DNA of 64,000 nt from Roseiarcus sp963759955 (GCA_963759955.1 CAVXCA010000067.1:15701-79700), one strand, 5' to 3'; numbered from the stretch's first letter, positions 18,855 to 28,053 are shown. Numbers and translations: made by a program. Notes: generated by a model from the letters alone, not told the origin.

Positions 18855-19923
18855 GAGCCCTTTGCAAAACCGCGGAACCCGTGATTCTCTGGGGCATTCC
18901 GAGGACGTGAGTTGCCGATGTCGCGCCGTAACTTCAGCCAACCTTCGCTCGCCGACGCCTTTGTCAAGGCGTATTCTCGCGGCAGCGGGTTTCTCGAAGA
19001 CATCGCCAAGACGTTCGAGTGGGGCGCGTTCGACGTCTTGATGCGTCCACTGCATTCTTCTTCGGAGGGCGCTCCGGCGTATCCGCCGCTGGCGATGTTC
19101 AAGATCGTGCTGTTGCAGCAGTGGTACGGGCTTTCCGACGCCGGCGCGGAGGAAGCGGTGCGCGATCGGCTGTCGTTCCGGCGCTTTTGCGGCATTCCGC
19201 TCGACGAGGAGACGCCGGACCATTCGTCGATCTGGCGGTTCCGGCAACGGATCGAGAAGCTCGGCCTGTCTGAGAGGCTTCTGGCCGAGGTCAACCGGCA
19301 GCTCGACGCGCGCGGCCTGATCGTCAAACGCGGCACGCTGGTCGACGCGACCATCATCGCCGCGGCGGTAAAGCCGCCGAAGGTCGAGGAAGGCCAAGTC
19401 AACGAGCGCGATCCCGACGCGAGCTTCACGGTCAAGAACGATGAGACGTACTTCGGCTACAAGGCGCATCTGGCGGTGGACGAAGAGAGCGGCGTCGTCC
19501 GTCAAGCCGAGATGACGAGCGCCGACCTGCACGACAGCCAGCGCGGCGAGGCTATGATCCAGGGCGACGAAAAGGCCTATTACGCCGACAAGGCCTACGA
19601 TGCCCAAGCGCTGCGCGACAAGCTGAACGACCTCGGGATCGAGGACAAGATCGCCTACAAGGCCAAGCGCAACAAGCCGCTCGTCAATTGGCAGGTGTGG
19701 TTCAACAAGACCGCTTCGAGCATTCGCGTCGGCGTCGAGCGCGCCAACGCGACGATGAAGAACTGGTACGGGATGGAGAAGGTTCGCTATCTCGGCCTGG
19801 ATCGCAACAACTGCCACCTTCAGTTCGTCGCGATGGCGATGAACATGAAGCGCGCGATGGTTCTCATCGCGGCGACGTGAGCCGCCGCGAGGGGGGAGTC
19901 TGCCTGGAACAGGGGAAAGGCTC
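18855..19923 (+). mobile_element. IS5-family insertion sequence
   Basis: A 1069-bp element bounded by short imperfect inverted repeats: GAGCCCTT at the left and, read inward from the right, GAGCCTTT. It carries one intact transposase gene. The flanks (CAAATT on the left, GAAAATG on the right) give no convincing target duplication, so the exact ends are uncertain by a few bases. It marks the left edge of the GHKL/methyltransferase island. Confidence 0.65.
18918..19880 (+). CDS. IS5-family transposase
   Basis: A 320-residue DDE transposase with the N-terminal DUF772-type domain (YPPLAMFKIVLLQQWYGLSD, RFCGIPLDEETPDHSSIWRF). DDE residues: Asp in GTLVDATIIAAAV, Asp in YYADKAYDAQ, and Glu in RVGVERANATMKNW. 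The ATG at 18918 is chosen over the in-frame TTG at 18912. The frame is intact, so the copy could be active. Confidence 0.92.
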   Translation: MSRRNFSQPSLADAFVKAYSRGSGFLEDIAKTFEWGAFDVLMRPLHSSSEGAPAYPPLAMFKIVLLQQWYGLSDAGAEEAVRDRLSFRRFCGIPLDEETPDHSSIWRFRQRIEKLGLSERLLAEVNRQLDARGLIVKRGTLVDATIIAAAVKPPKVEEGQVNERDPDASFTVKNDETYFGYKAHLAVDEESGVVRQAEMTSADLHDSQRGEAMIQGDEKAYYADKAYDAQALRDKLNDLGIEDKIAYKAKRNKPLVNWQVWFNKTASSIRVGVERANATMKNWYGMEKVRYLGLDRNNCHLQFVAMAMNMKRAMVLIAAT

Positions 19924-20222
19924 GAAAATGACCGGTTGAGAGCGCTCAAAATGGCGCGCGACGGGACTTGCGCCTTCGTCGCGGCCCGCCGAAGCGGTCA
20001 CGATACCGCTAATCCGCAGCACACGGCGTTATGCGAAGCGCTCCAAATTCTCAATTGTCGTTGTGGTGTCGGAAGGCTCGGCCGCGCGCCGTCGCGTCGT
20101 AAGTTGCCGTCCACCCCATCACTCCAATCGAGGCTCGTGTGTTCGAGCTGCGAGCACGGACGGTTAGTTTCAGTCGAGTATCTGTCATCGAAATGGCAGC
20201 TCCAGAGCAATCGGGGGGAACA

Positions 20223-21587
20223 GTGGCGATAGACAGAGATGCCAAGGCGGGTGCGAACCCGACGAAAGCGTTCTTCGTGAAGATGATCACACGTGACATC
20301 ACCCTCGACGATTGTATCTTGGATCTGATCGACAACAGCGTCGACGGAGCGTGGAGAAGCGAGGGTAGCAGGCCAATGGGTTTGGCTGAGGGGGCCGATC
20401 TATCGAAATATTCCATTTCGATTACCGCTTCGCCCAACCATTTTTCTATCAAGGACAACTGCGGCTGTATGACTCTTGACGATGCCGTCGAACATGCGTT
20501 CAGCTTCGGCAGACGGGCGTTGGACGAACACAATGACTACAGCATCGGTGTCTATGGGATCGGGATGAAGCGAGCTGTTTTTAAGCTCGGGACGGACATT
20601 CGTATTCGAAGCACTTACCGCGAAAAGGATGGGTCAAGGCAACCCTTTGCGGTCCCAATCGCAGTTGGAAATTGGCTGGCCAACGACGATCCCCCTTGGG
20701 ACTTCGATATCGTTGAGGACGGGGCTCTTGACGAAGACGGAGTGGAAATCGTCGTCAACACCCTTACGTCAGGGGCCGCAACGTCGTTCGGAAGCCCCGC
20801 CTTTCTTCAGAATCTCCGACGGACCATCGCTCGAGATTATTCGCTTCACCTCAACAGGGGCCTGAAGATATTAGTCAATGAAACGGCAGTGGTGGGCTGG
20901 CAAATCGGGCTTCGCCAGAGCGATGAGTTCGCGCCAATGCGGGTCGACTATGAAGATAGGTTGGAGGACGACGAAGTTAGGGTCGAAATAATTGGAGGGA
21001 TGGCCGCACCGCCGCCGGAGAGTATTGACCCAAGCGAGGACGACGAGGGCGACAAAAGGTTCGGTTGGTATGTCGTATGCAACGGTCGCATCGTGCTCGC
21101 AGCCGACAAGTCGAACGTCTCCGGATGGGGAACAGATGATTGGCCACAGTGGCACTACCAGTATTCGGGCTTCATAGGCATCATCCTCTTCACCGCACCA
21201 AACGCCGTGGCCCTTCCACTAACAACCACAAAGCGCAGCGTCGAAACGTCGTCGGAGATTTTCCGACGCGCGCGACCGCGGATGCGCGAGGTATCGAAGC
21301 AATGGATCGCCTATACAAACGCTAGAAAGCAAGCCCTGGAAGAAGCAAAACGGAAGGAGGCGGCAGCGGTTGTCGTTCCGATCTATGCAGTGGAACGCCG
21401 AGCATCGGCGACGCTTCCAGCGCTTGTCGGGCGACCGGCAGAGCGCCCCGCAAACGTCAATTACACGGTTCCAGTCACCAAAATGAAGAGGCTCGCAAAA
21501 GAACTCGGCAGCATTAACATGCCATACCGTGAAGTTGGGCTAAAAGCCTTTGACTATACTTACGATGACTTGGTCGGGGGTGAATGA
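20223..21587 (+). CDS. GHKL (Hsp90/MutL/MORC-like) ATPase of a modification/defence island
   Basis: The ATPase fold is clear: motif I LDLIDNSVDGAW, motif II IKDNCGCM, motif III GVYGIGMKRAVF. A transducer-like middle region follows (PNAVALPLTTTKRSVET) and then a charged helix (ARKQALEEAKRKEAAAV). About 454 residues from the GTG at 20223, which sits just after a strong GGGGGGAA; an ATG at 20193 is in frame but has no ribosome site. Its last bases overlap the next gene, so the two are coupled. Related MutL/MORC-like ATPases occur in restriction-modification operons (Iyer, Abhiman and Aravind). Codon use is much more AT-rich than the chromosome around it, which supports transfer. Confidence 0.82.
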   Translation: MAIDRDAKAGANPTKAFFVKMITRDITLDDCILDLIDNSVDGAWRSEGSRPMGLAEGADLSKYSISITASPNHFSIKDNCGCMTLDDAVEHAFSFGRRALDEHNDYSIGVYGIGMKRAVFKLGTDIRIRSTYREKDGSRQPFAVPIAVGNWLANDDPPWDFDIVEDGALDEDGVEIVVNTLTSGAATSFGSPAFLQNLRRTIARDYSLHLNRGLKILVNETAVVGWQIGLRQSDEFAPMRVDYEDRLEDDEVRVEIIGGMAAPPPESIDPSEDDEGDKRFGWYVVCNGRIVLAADKSNVSGWGTDDWPQWHYQYSGFIGIILFTAPNAVALPLTTTKRSVETSSEIFRRARPRMREVSKQWIAYTNARKQALEEAKRKEAAAVVVPIYAVERRASATLPALVGRPAERPANVNYTVPVTKMKRLAKELGSINMPYREVGLKAFDYTYDDLVGGE

Positions 21588-22531
21588 TGGCGTCGTTCGA
21601 TGTCGTTAACTACAGCCTTCGCCCAAGCAAGAGCATTCAGAGGCAGATAGTCTTTGGAGGCGTTCGAACTCTTCAGTCTCACCTGGATCTTGAACGACTG
21701 GTCTACATCGGCTTCGGTTCGATCTGGTTCACGGACTTTGTCATGGCCCACAAATTGTTGGACATAGAGGACATGGTCTCGATCGAGAGCAACGACGTAG
21801 GATTCCGTCGCGCGGTTTTCAATTCCCCATACGCCACGGTCCGAGTCCGCCACGGCTTTTCATCGAACGTTCTCCCGACCTTGTATGACGACGAAATCAT
21901 TGCTCGGCGGCCATGGATGCTCTGGCTCGACTACGACTATCAATTTGACGAAACACTCAGAGATGACGTCCGTTCTGTCGTCGAGAACGCCCCAGCGAAC
22001 AGCATCCTTCTCATTACTTTCAATGGACTCAAGACGAAGTATGGCCAAGCCCAAGAGCGGCCGGGCCGGCTTCGAGAGCTGTTTGGAGCTTCCGTGCCAG
22101 ATGATCTCTCGAAAAACGCCTGCAAGGATGCGCGCATGCAGGAGACGTTGGCCGACCTCGCGATCGACTTCATGAAATCGGTTGCCGCGGATTTGGCAAG
22201 ACCTGGAGGCTTTGTGCCGGCATTTCGGATCGTCTATAGGGATTCAACACCAATGGTAACCGTCGGCGGCGTACTGCCGGCGAAAGGGGCAGTTCGCACT
22301 GCTGCGGACACAATAAGCGGAGCGAGTTGGCCGTGCCGCCCCGCGAAACCGATTATCGCTCCTCATCTGACGATCCGCGAGGCCGTGCTTTTGCAGTCTC
22401 AATTGCCCAGTGCGAAACCGTTATCGCGAGACCTCGTGCGATCGCTTGGCTTCGATCTTGAGGACGAACAGATCGAGGCATTCGCGAAATACTATCGTCA
22501 ATACCCAGCATTTACGCAGATCGTCGCGTGA
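21584..22531 (+). CDS. Rossmann/O-methyltransferase-like partner of the GHKL ATPase
   Basis: A 315-residue protein whose ATG overlaps the stop of the ATPase gene. Residues about 35-75 (LVYIGFGSIWFTDFVMAHKL, then MVSIESNDVGFRRA) look like a Rossmann strand-loop with the acidic residue at the end of strand 2, as in SAM-dependent methyltransferases. The C-terminal half (VLLQSQLPSAKPLSRDLVRS) may be a helical DNA- or partner-binding part. No exact family was recognised. Strict coupling suggests a two-protein complex. Confidence 0.7.
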   Translation: MMASFDVVNYSLRPSKSIQRQIVFGGVRTLQSHLDLERLVYIGFGSIWFTDFVMAHKLLDIEDMVSIESNDVGFRRAVFNSPYATVRVRHGFSSNVLPTLYDDEIIARRPWMLWLDYDYQFDETLRDDVRSVVENAPANSILLITFNGLKTKYGQAQERPGRLRELFGASVPDDLSKNACKDARMQETLADLAIDFMKSVAADLARPGGFVPAFRIVYRDSTPMVTVGGVLPAKGAVRTAADTISGASWPCRPAKPIIAPHLTIREAVLLQSQLPSAKPLSRDLVRSLGFDLEDEQIEAFAKYYRQYPAFTQIVA

Positions 22532-22609
22532 GGCCAGTCGTTTGCGGCGATCGCCAACGGATAACCCGTGTGCTAGGATACGTACGTAAGTCGCGAAGAT
22601 GTTAGCAAT

Positions 22610-23689
22610 ATGATTCTGGTTGATCTGTTCTGTGGCTGCGGAGGCTTCTCGCTCGGTGCCGAGGCGGCCGGGCTGGGCCCGAAGCTAGCGTTCGACAGCG
22701 ACCCTATCCTTACCTCCTCTCACTCGGCAAATCACCCGAATACGAAATTGATACTGGCCGACCTGTCGAAGGTCGAGGGCGCCGATATCCGACGCGAGTT
22801 GGGCTCGAAGATCGCCGGGGTATTTGGCGGTCCGCCCTGCCAGGCGTTCAGCGAAATCGGGCATCGAAAGGCCGACGATCCCAGACGCTCTCTTCTGGGT
22901 CATTTTTTTCGCCTCGTCGCCGAAATCGAGCCGGCGTTCTTCGTAATGGAAAACGTCAAAGGCTTGGGATACGCACCGGCGCGCCCCGAACTCGATCGGG
23001 CGCTCGAAGGGGTCCGCAGCAAGTACCAAATTCTCGGCCCCGTCGTGCTCGACGCTGCGGATTTCGGCGCCGCGACACGGCGCCCTCGGATATTCATAAT
23101 CGGATACAATTCCGCCCGCGTCGATCCGCTGACAATGACCGACATCGAGGCCAGGAAGCTGAGTCCCGCAACCGTTCGCGCCGCAATCTCCGATCTGCAG
23201 TCGGCGGTGCAGATCGACAGCAGCGACGATTTCGACAGCTGGCGAATCAAGCAGAGCGGCAAACCGAGCAAATACGCGGCTGCCTTGAGAACGGAGGATT
23301 GCACGTTCACGGGACATCGGCGAACCGCCCACACACCTGCGGTGGTCGATAGATTCGGAAAGGTCGAGCAAGGCGGGGTCGAGGCCGTAGGCAGGCACCC
23401 GCGTTTGAGTTGGGCGGGCCAATGTCCGACGCTACGTGCGGGCACGGGAAAGGACCGCGGATCGTTCCAATCGGTGCGGCCGATACACCCGGACGAGCCG
23501 AGAGTGATAACGGTGAGAGAGGCGGCGCGTCTGCAAGGTTTCCCGGACCGTTTCAAGTTTCACCCAACCGTTTGGCACAGCTTTCGGATGATCGGGAACA
23601 GCGTCTCGCCGATCATGTCGAAGGCCATCTTTTCGCTCATCGCCGAACGTATCGACATCGGGCAAAAGATTCCGGTTGCTGCGGAGTAA
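22610..23689 (+). CDS. C5-cytosine DNA methyltransferase
   Basis: A 359-residue enzyme with the full motif set: motif I DLFCGCGGFSLGAE, the catalytic motif IV GGPPCQAFSEIG, motif VI ENVKGLG, motif VIII FGAATRRPRIFIIG, and motifs IX/X (REAARLQGFPDRF, MIGNSVSP). It modifies cytosine at C5 in a target site that cannot be read from the sequence. A Vsr gene starts 6 bp after its stop, a normal pairing. No classical restriction endonuclease gene is adjacent; the GHKL/Rossmann pair may play the nuclease-side role or the system may be modification only. Confidence 0.93.
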   Translation: MILVDLFCGCGGFSLGAEAAGLGPKLAFDSDPILTSSHSANHPNTKLILADLSKVEGADIRRELGSKIAGVFGGPPCQAFSEIGHRKADDPRRSLLGHFFRLVAEIEPAFFVMENVKGLGYAPARPELDRALEGVRSKYQILGPVVLDAADFGAATRRPRIFIIGYNSARVDPLTMTDIEARKLSPATVRAAISDLQSAVQIDSSDDFDSWRIKQSGKPSKYAAALRTEDCTFTGHRRTAHTPAVVDRFGKVEQGGVEAVGRHPRLSWAGQCPTLRAGTGKDRGSFQSVRPIHPDEPRVITVREAARLQGFPDRFKFHPTVWHSFRMIGNSVSPIMSKAIFSLIAERIDIGQKIPVAAE

Positions 23690-23694
23690 GAGGT

Positions 23695-24117
23695 TTGGTC
23701 GATCGGCTGACGCCGGAGCGGCGGTCGTGGCTGATGTCGCGGGTCGGCGGGAAGAACACGACCCCCGAAATCCGCGTCAGGCGAGCTGCCCACGCTTTGG
23801 GCCTGAGATTCAGACTTCATCGCAAGGATCTGCCGGGCACTCCGGATTTGGTGTTTCCGAACCGGCGCGTGGCGCTATTCGTACACGGATGCTTCTGGCA
23901 CCGACATCCGGGGTGCCGCAAAGCGTCGATTCCGACAACTCGCAAAGAATATTGGGCCGAGAAATTTCGGACCAATGTTGCAAGAGACATTCGAACGACA
24001 GCCGAACTCGAGGCGCTGGGCTGGCGAGTCGTCGTCGTCTGGGAGTGCGAAACCAAGGACGAAGGCGGGCTCGCGCAAATTCTTCGAAAGAAGGTGTTGA
24101 ATAAGCGCCTAAAGTAA
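23695..24117 (+). CDS. vsr: very-short-patch-repair (Vsr) endonuclease
   Basis: A 140-residue Vsr nuclease. It carries RSWLMSRVGGKNTTPEIRVR, the metal-site Asp in GTPDLVFPNRRVALFVHGCF, and WHRHPGCRKA with the zinc-type Cys/His residues. It nicks next to T:G mismatches formed by deamination of 5-methylcytosine, and so protects the sites modified by the neighbouring methyltransferase. The start is probably TTG at 23695 after AAGAGG; a downstream ATG would remove the conserved LTPERRS segment. Confidence 0.9.
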   Translation: MVDRLTPERRSWLMSRVGGKNTTPEIRVRRAAHALGLRFRLHRKDLPGTPDLVFPNRRVALFVHGCFWHRHPGCRKASIPTTRKEYWAEKFRTNVARDIRTTAELEALGWRVVVVWECETKDEGGLAQILRKKVLNKRLK

Positions 24118-24314
24118 GTTGCGCTGCTCGTCGCGGCGCCCGTAATTCCCCAGCTCCACCGGCCACGCCGCCCTGTCGCCGTCAAGCGGCTGCGCCGCTC
24201 CTGCGCTTCGCAGCGGCTCAGCGGACGAACGCTTCGCATTCGCCCCGGGCCGACGGCGACGGGCGGGGGGTCGGGGATTTGGCGAGGCGTCCCCGGAACC
24301 GGTAACCTCCGAGC

Positions 24315-24611
24315 CTAAAGAGCCCGCACGATCTCTTTGAAACTCTCCCATTCCGTGGCGGACCAAATCTCGGTCTGGGCGTGACCGAATGTCCGGATCA
24401 GCGTCGAGACCTTGCAAGCGGTCTCGATGTCGGAAGCGCGGAAGACATCCAAATAGTCGTAAGGTCCGAGGATGGCGTAGCTGCTGACCCATTCGACGCT
24501 CGGACAGTCTTTGCGCACGCGCCCCATGGCTTGGCGTTCGAGCTCCTCGAGCGCTTTCGGCGATCGAGCGGATTCCGGGCTCAAACGGGTCAACATGATG
24601 AAAGTCGTCAT
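24315..24611 (-). CDS. GYD-domain protein
   Basis: A 98-residue ferredoxin-like GYD protein. It has the usual FIMLTRLSPES opening and ILGPYDYLDVFRASD core (the GxYD motif), and ends HAQTEIWSATEWESFKEIV. The family is often small, dimeric and of unknown role. It lies downstream of the HicA-like gene on the same strand. Confidence 0.82.
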   Translation of the reverse strand: MTTFIMLTRLSPESARSPKALEELERQAMGRVRKDCPSVEWVSSYAILGPYDYLDVFRASDIETACKVSTLIRTFGHAQTEIWSATEWESFKEIVRAL

Positions 24612-24692
24612 GTCTCAGCTCCGTTAGAATTGACGTCTCGTCAAATCCTCGTCCTGAGATGGCGGCGATCGCCGCCTTGGCGATGTTCCGCG

Positions 24693-24929
24693 TCAGCCGC
24701 GGGACATCGGTCCGGGCAGTTCGTTCCAATCAAGGCCGAGGTCGTCGACGATCTGGCGCACGATCCTCGGATCGAGCGCCTTGTTCGTGCCGACGTCGGG
24801 AAGAACCGCCTTCCGGTTTTCCCGATGAACCGTCACATAGACGTGCCCATGCGGTTGAACGCTGTCTTTGCCGGCCTCGAAGCGGCAGCCCCGCTCGGCC
24901 AGCCATTTGCGAAAGGTTGCGCTTTCCAC
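24693..24929 (-). CDS. HicA-like (YcfA) small protein, no HicB partner seen
   Basis: A 78-residue protein from a GTG that follows GGAGGCAATT. It carries an N-terminal helix (ATFRKWLAERGC), a beta segment (HGHVYVTVHRENRKAVLPDV) and LDPRIVRQIVDDLGLDWNEL, which resembles the double-stranded-RNA-binding-like HicA/YcfA fold of mRNA interferase toxins. The usual adjacent hicB antitoxin gene is not present on either side, so it may be a solitary relative rather than a working toxin. Confidence 0.6.
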   Translation of the reverse strand: MESATFRKWLAERGCRFEAGKDSVQPHGHVYVTVHRENRKAVLPDVGTNKALDPRIVRQIVDDLGLDWNELPGPMSRG

Positions 24930-25280
24930 AATTGCCTCCTTCGCTATGCGGCTAGGGAGCGCCAAGACGCGCAGGGGCGCCATGACCTGCGTCAATCGCC
25001 TTCGCGCTCCAGCACGCAACAAAGCGGCGCTTCGGCGCCGCCCCCGGCCTCGCTGATTACGGCGCCGCAAAGCCCCTCGCCCGCATAGCCCGTCGAGAGA
25101 CGGGCGTTCTTCCGAACGCCCTTTGCGGGAGAGGGGTTGGGGTGAGGGCGAGCGGATCACATTCGCCGTATCGCTGGCCCCGCCGCGCCCGGCCTGCGAC
25201 GTTTCGGCGCGGCTTGCGTCTTGCCTTGCGCGGGATAGGCTCGGCGCGACAGGCGGCGATTCTCGACGGGGGCGGGCGGC
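24930..25280. other. intergenic region without a gene
   Basis: The stretch between the HicA-like gene and the MORN gene holds no credible coding frame. It contains a palindromic repeat (described separately) and the start region of the MORN gene. Confidence 0.6.
25065..25151. repeat. intergenic palindromic repeat
   Basis: CGCAAAGCCCCTCGCCCG, inverted arms around GACGGGCGTTC and GAACGCCC, then GCGGGAGAGGGGTTGGGGTG. This is the same family of hairpin repeats as near 5396 and 28196. It lies in the leader of the MORN gene. Confidence 0.55.
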
Positions 25281-26213
25281 GTGGGAAAAGGGCTTGTTTG
25301 GCTTGGCGCGGCGCTGCTCGTCTGCGCGACTCCCGGGGCCGCCGGCGCTGAGACGCCGCTGCCGCCCTGTCCGAGCGACACGCAGTCGGTGTGGACGGAT
25401 TGTCTGGGCAGCGTGGCCTATCCCAACGGCAATCGCTACGTCGGCGAATTCCGCAGCGGCCAGTACGACGGCCAAGGGACGCTCACTTTCGCCAACGGCG
25501 AATCCTATGTCGGCGCGTTCCACAACGGCGCGTGGAGCGGCCAGGGCGTCTATACGTTCGCCAACGGCGAGCGATACGCGGGGCAGTTCGCCGACGGCAA
25601 ATGGAACGGGCCGGGCGTCTACTTCTATCCCAACGGCGAGCGCTGGGTCGGACCGTTCCGCGACGGCCGGCGCGACGGCCCCGGCGTGCTTTACGACGCG
25701 AGCGGGGCGATCAAGCAGGCGGCCGCCGCGCCGCCCCCGGCCGCCGCCGCCGCGCCCGTCGCGACGCAAGCCGACGACGGCGCGGCTGAGCGCATCGACG
25801 TCGTCGATTTCGGCCTCTACGCCACTCGGACCCAGCGGGTCGTCGCGGCGCCGACGACCGCGAGCGGCGACCAGAAGATCGTTTCCGGCGAGCGGCTGCA
25901 GGCGAAGACGCGCGCCGTGCCGGCGCGGCTCGGCGTCGAGTTCGGCCTTCGTTTTCGCATCGTCGGCAGAAGCGGCGCCGTCGTGACGGTAAGAAAGGTC
26001 ACCCGCTTTCCCGCGCCGGGCCTGACCAATCCGGCGACGGGCAAGACGCTGACGGAGGACGTGTACGTCTCCCCCCACCGCGTCGGTCCGCTCGCCTACG
26101 AGGGGTACAGGTTCGAAAACGCCTGGGAGCTGGTTCCAGGGATTTGGACGATCGAGTTGTGGGTCGGCGAGCGCAAGCTGGCGAGCGAGAGTTTCCAAGT
26201 CGTCGGGCGATGA
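25281..26213 (+). CDS. MORN-repeat protein with C-terminal DUF3859-like domain
   Basis: The GTG start begins a signal peptide (VWLGAALLVCATPGAAGA). Residues 45-145 are tandem MORN repeats of the YPNGNRYVGEFRSGQYDGQG type (about five). A Pro/Ala linker leads to a C-terminal domain with VDFGLYATRTQRVVA and ENAWELVPGIWTIELWVGER, which matches the DUF3859 pattern. The protein is exported, probably to the periplasm or outer membrane. MORN repeats commonly bind membranes or act as scaffolds. Confidence 0.82.
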   Translation: MGKGLVWLGAALLVCATPGAAGAETPLPPCPSDTQSVWTDCLGSVAYPNGNRYVGEFRSGQYDGQGTLTFANGESYVGAFHNGAWSGQGVYTFANGERYAGQFADGKWNGPGVYFYPNGERWVGPFRDGRRDGPGVLYDASGAIKQAAAAPPPAAAAAPVATQADDGAAERIDVVDFGLYATRTQRVVAAPTTASGDQKIVSGERLQAKTRAVPARLGVEFGLRFRIVGRSGAVVTVRKVTRFPAPGLTNPATGKTLTEDVYVSPHRVGPLAYEGYRFENAWELVPGIWTIELWVGERKLASESFQVVGR

Positions 26214-26235
26214 CGGCCGCGAACCCCGCGCATTC

Positions 26236-26853
26236 TCACGCGCTTCCCCGCAACAATCCCTCGCGCCGCAGCGCCGCCGCGAGCGCATCGGCGTTCGTGT
26301 AGAGATGCCCGTGCAGCCCCGCGCGCTCGGCGCCGGCGACGTTTTTGGCGCTGTCGTCGACGAACAGCGTCGCCTCGGGCGTCGCGCCGAAGCGGGCGAG
26401 GCAGCGTAGATAGGCCTCGGGGTCGGGCTTGCGGGCGCGAAAATCGGCGGAGACGAAGAAGCTCTTCCCGAAGATCGGCCGCAGCTCGGGAAAGACGCGA
26501 TCGATCTCGCGCGCGACCAGGAGATTGTTGTTGGTCAGCGCGGCGACCCGCGCTTGGCGCGCGATTGTCGCGGCGAGCGCGAGCGCCTCCGGGATCGGCG
26601 TCACCGAGGATCGCAGCGCTTCGACCCATTGGTCGAGCGTCAGCGCGGCGCCCAGGCGCTCGGCGAAGCCGGCGAGGTAGCTTTCCGCGTCCATCGTGCC
26701 GGCGTCGCCCAAGTCCTCGTAGCCGGAGCCCCAGATCGCCGCTTCGACGAAGGACGGAGTCCTGCCGCAGGCGCGCGCGAGCCAGGCGACGCGCGCATTG
26801 CGGTCGTAGCGGCAGAGAACGTCGTTCATGTCGAACAGAACGGCTGAAATCAT
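26236..26853 (-). CDS. HAD-superfamily hydrolase (subfamily IA)
   Basis: A 205-residue protein. Motif I is VLFDMNDVLCRYD (nucleophile Asp, with Asn at the acid/base position, as seen in some HAD-IA enzymes), motif II is ALTNNN, motif III has Lys in ARKPDPEAY, and motif IV is LFVDDSAKNV. A small helical cap lies between. Likely a phosphatase or dehalogenase-like enzyme of unknown substrate. ATG 26853 is chosen because upstream codons are a divergent promoter region shared with the patatin gene. Confidence 0.88.
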   Translation of the reverse strand: MISAVLFDMNDVLCRYDRNARVAWLARACGRTPSFVEAAIWGSGYEDLGDAGTMDAESYLAGFAERLGAALTLDQWVEALRSSVTPIPEALALAATIARQARVAALTNNNLLVAREIDRVFPELRPIFGKSFFVSADFRARKPDPEAYLRCLARFGATPEATLFVDDSAKNVAGAERAGLHGHLYTNADALAAALRREGLLRGSA

Positions 26854-27006
26854 AGGTTTGCCGCGCCCGCTCGAGTTTCGCGCCGCCATTATCGCCCCGG
26901 GCGCGCCGACAGCGAAGCGGGATTTGGCGCGCGCCGCCGCTTGAAAGCCTATGTTGCAGTGCACAATTACGCGCTACGGGTCTTGAGCAACAGGAAGGCG
27001 CCAGCC

Positions 27007-28053
27007 ATGAACGCCATCAACAAGGCTCTCGCCTTCGTCGGCCTCGGCGAGGCCACGCCGCAATGGCCGCCGCAGCGGCTTTCCCTCGCGCTGCAAGGCG
27101 GCGGCTCGTTCGGGGCGTTCACCTGGGGCGTCCTCGAGCGGCTGCTCGAAGAACGCGCGATCACGTTCGACGCGATCAGCGGCTCCAGCGCGGGCGCGGT
27201 CAATGCCGTTCTCATCGCCTCGGGGCTGATCGCGGGCGGGCGCGAGGAGGCCAAGGCGCGGCTCGAACGGTTCTGGAAGCGCATGAGCGTGGCGGCGGCG
27301 TTCCTGCCGAGCGCCTCGCTTTCCGCCTCGCCTTTGGGCGCCGGCCTCGGCCTCGTCGCGCGCTCGCTGTCGCCCTATCAGTTCAATCCGTTCAACCTCA
27401 ATCCGTTGCGCGAGGCGCTGGCGGCGGAGGTCGACTTCGCATCTTTGCGCGCACGCTCGCCGATTCGGCTGCTGATCGGCGCCACAAGGGTGCGTGACGG
27501 CAAGTTGCGGGTCTTCACCAACGGCGAGTTGACGCTCGACGCGGTGCTCGCTTCGGCGTGCCTGCCGCTCCTTCATCACACCATCGAGATCGGCGGCGAG
27601 CCCTATTGGGACGGCGGCTACGCCGCCAATCCGCCGCTCATTCCGCTCGCGCTCGCCTCCAAGGCCGACAATCTGTTGATCGTGCAGGTGACGCCGAATT
27701 CGTCCGACCGGCTGCCCAAGAGCCCGCGCGAAATCGCCAAGCGACTGGAGCAGATTCATTTCAACGCGACGCTCAACTCCGAGCTCGAAGCGCTCAAGTA
27801 CGGCATGATCGTCGGCGCGACGCCGAAGCTGCGCCGCCTGCGCATCGGACGGATCTCGGCGCAGGACGAATACGAGGGGCTCGCGAACGAGAGCGCGGGA
27901 AACCTCGGCTGGGCCTTTCTCCAGCGCTTGCGGCAGAGCGGCCGCGGCGCCGTCGAAGTCTGGCTCGACGAAGCGGCGCCGCGGGCGTCGCCTAAATCGA
28001 AGGGACGCGGCCCTTCCCCTCTCGCGAGGGAAGGTGTCATCGCGAAGCTATGA
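27007..28053 (+). CDS. patatin-like phospholipase
   Basis: A 348-residue protein with the Ser/Asp dyad of the family: oxyanion loop LQGGGSFGAFTWG, nucleophile in GSSAGAVNA, and Asp in YWDGGYAANPPL. The family releases fatty acids from phospholipids or acyl esters. It starts at 27007 (MNAINKALAF). The C-terminus runs into a palindromic repeat, and the last roughly 15 residues (RGPSPLAREGV) are derived from it. Confidence 0.9.
   Translation: MNAINKALAFVGLGEATPQWPPQRLSLALQGGGSFGAFTWGVLERLLEERAITFDAISGSSAGAVNAVLIASGLIAGGREEAKARLERFWKRMSVAAAFLPSASLSASPLGAGLGLVARSLSPYQFNPFNLNPLREALAAEVDFASLRARSPIRLLIGATRVRDGKLRVFTNGELTLDAVLASACLPLLHHTIEIGGEPYWDGGYAANPPLIPLALASKADNLLIVQVTPNSSDRLPKSPREIAKRLEQIHFNATLNSELEALKYGMIVGATPKLRRLRIGRISAQDEYEGLANESAGNLGWAFLQRLRQSGRGAVEVWLDEAAPRASPKSKGRGPSPLAREGVIAKL

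Noticed and set aside
18855..19923. Target-site duplication of the IS5 element
   Set aside because: Flanks share only A-rich bases; no duplication can be claimed.
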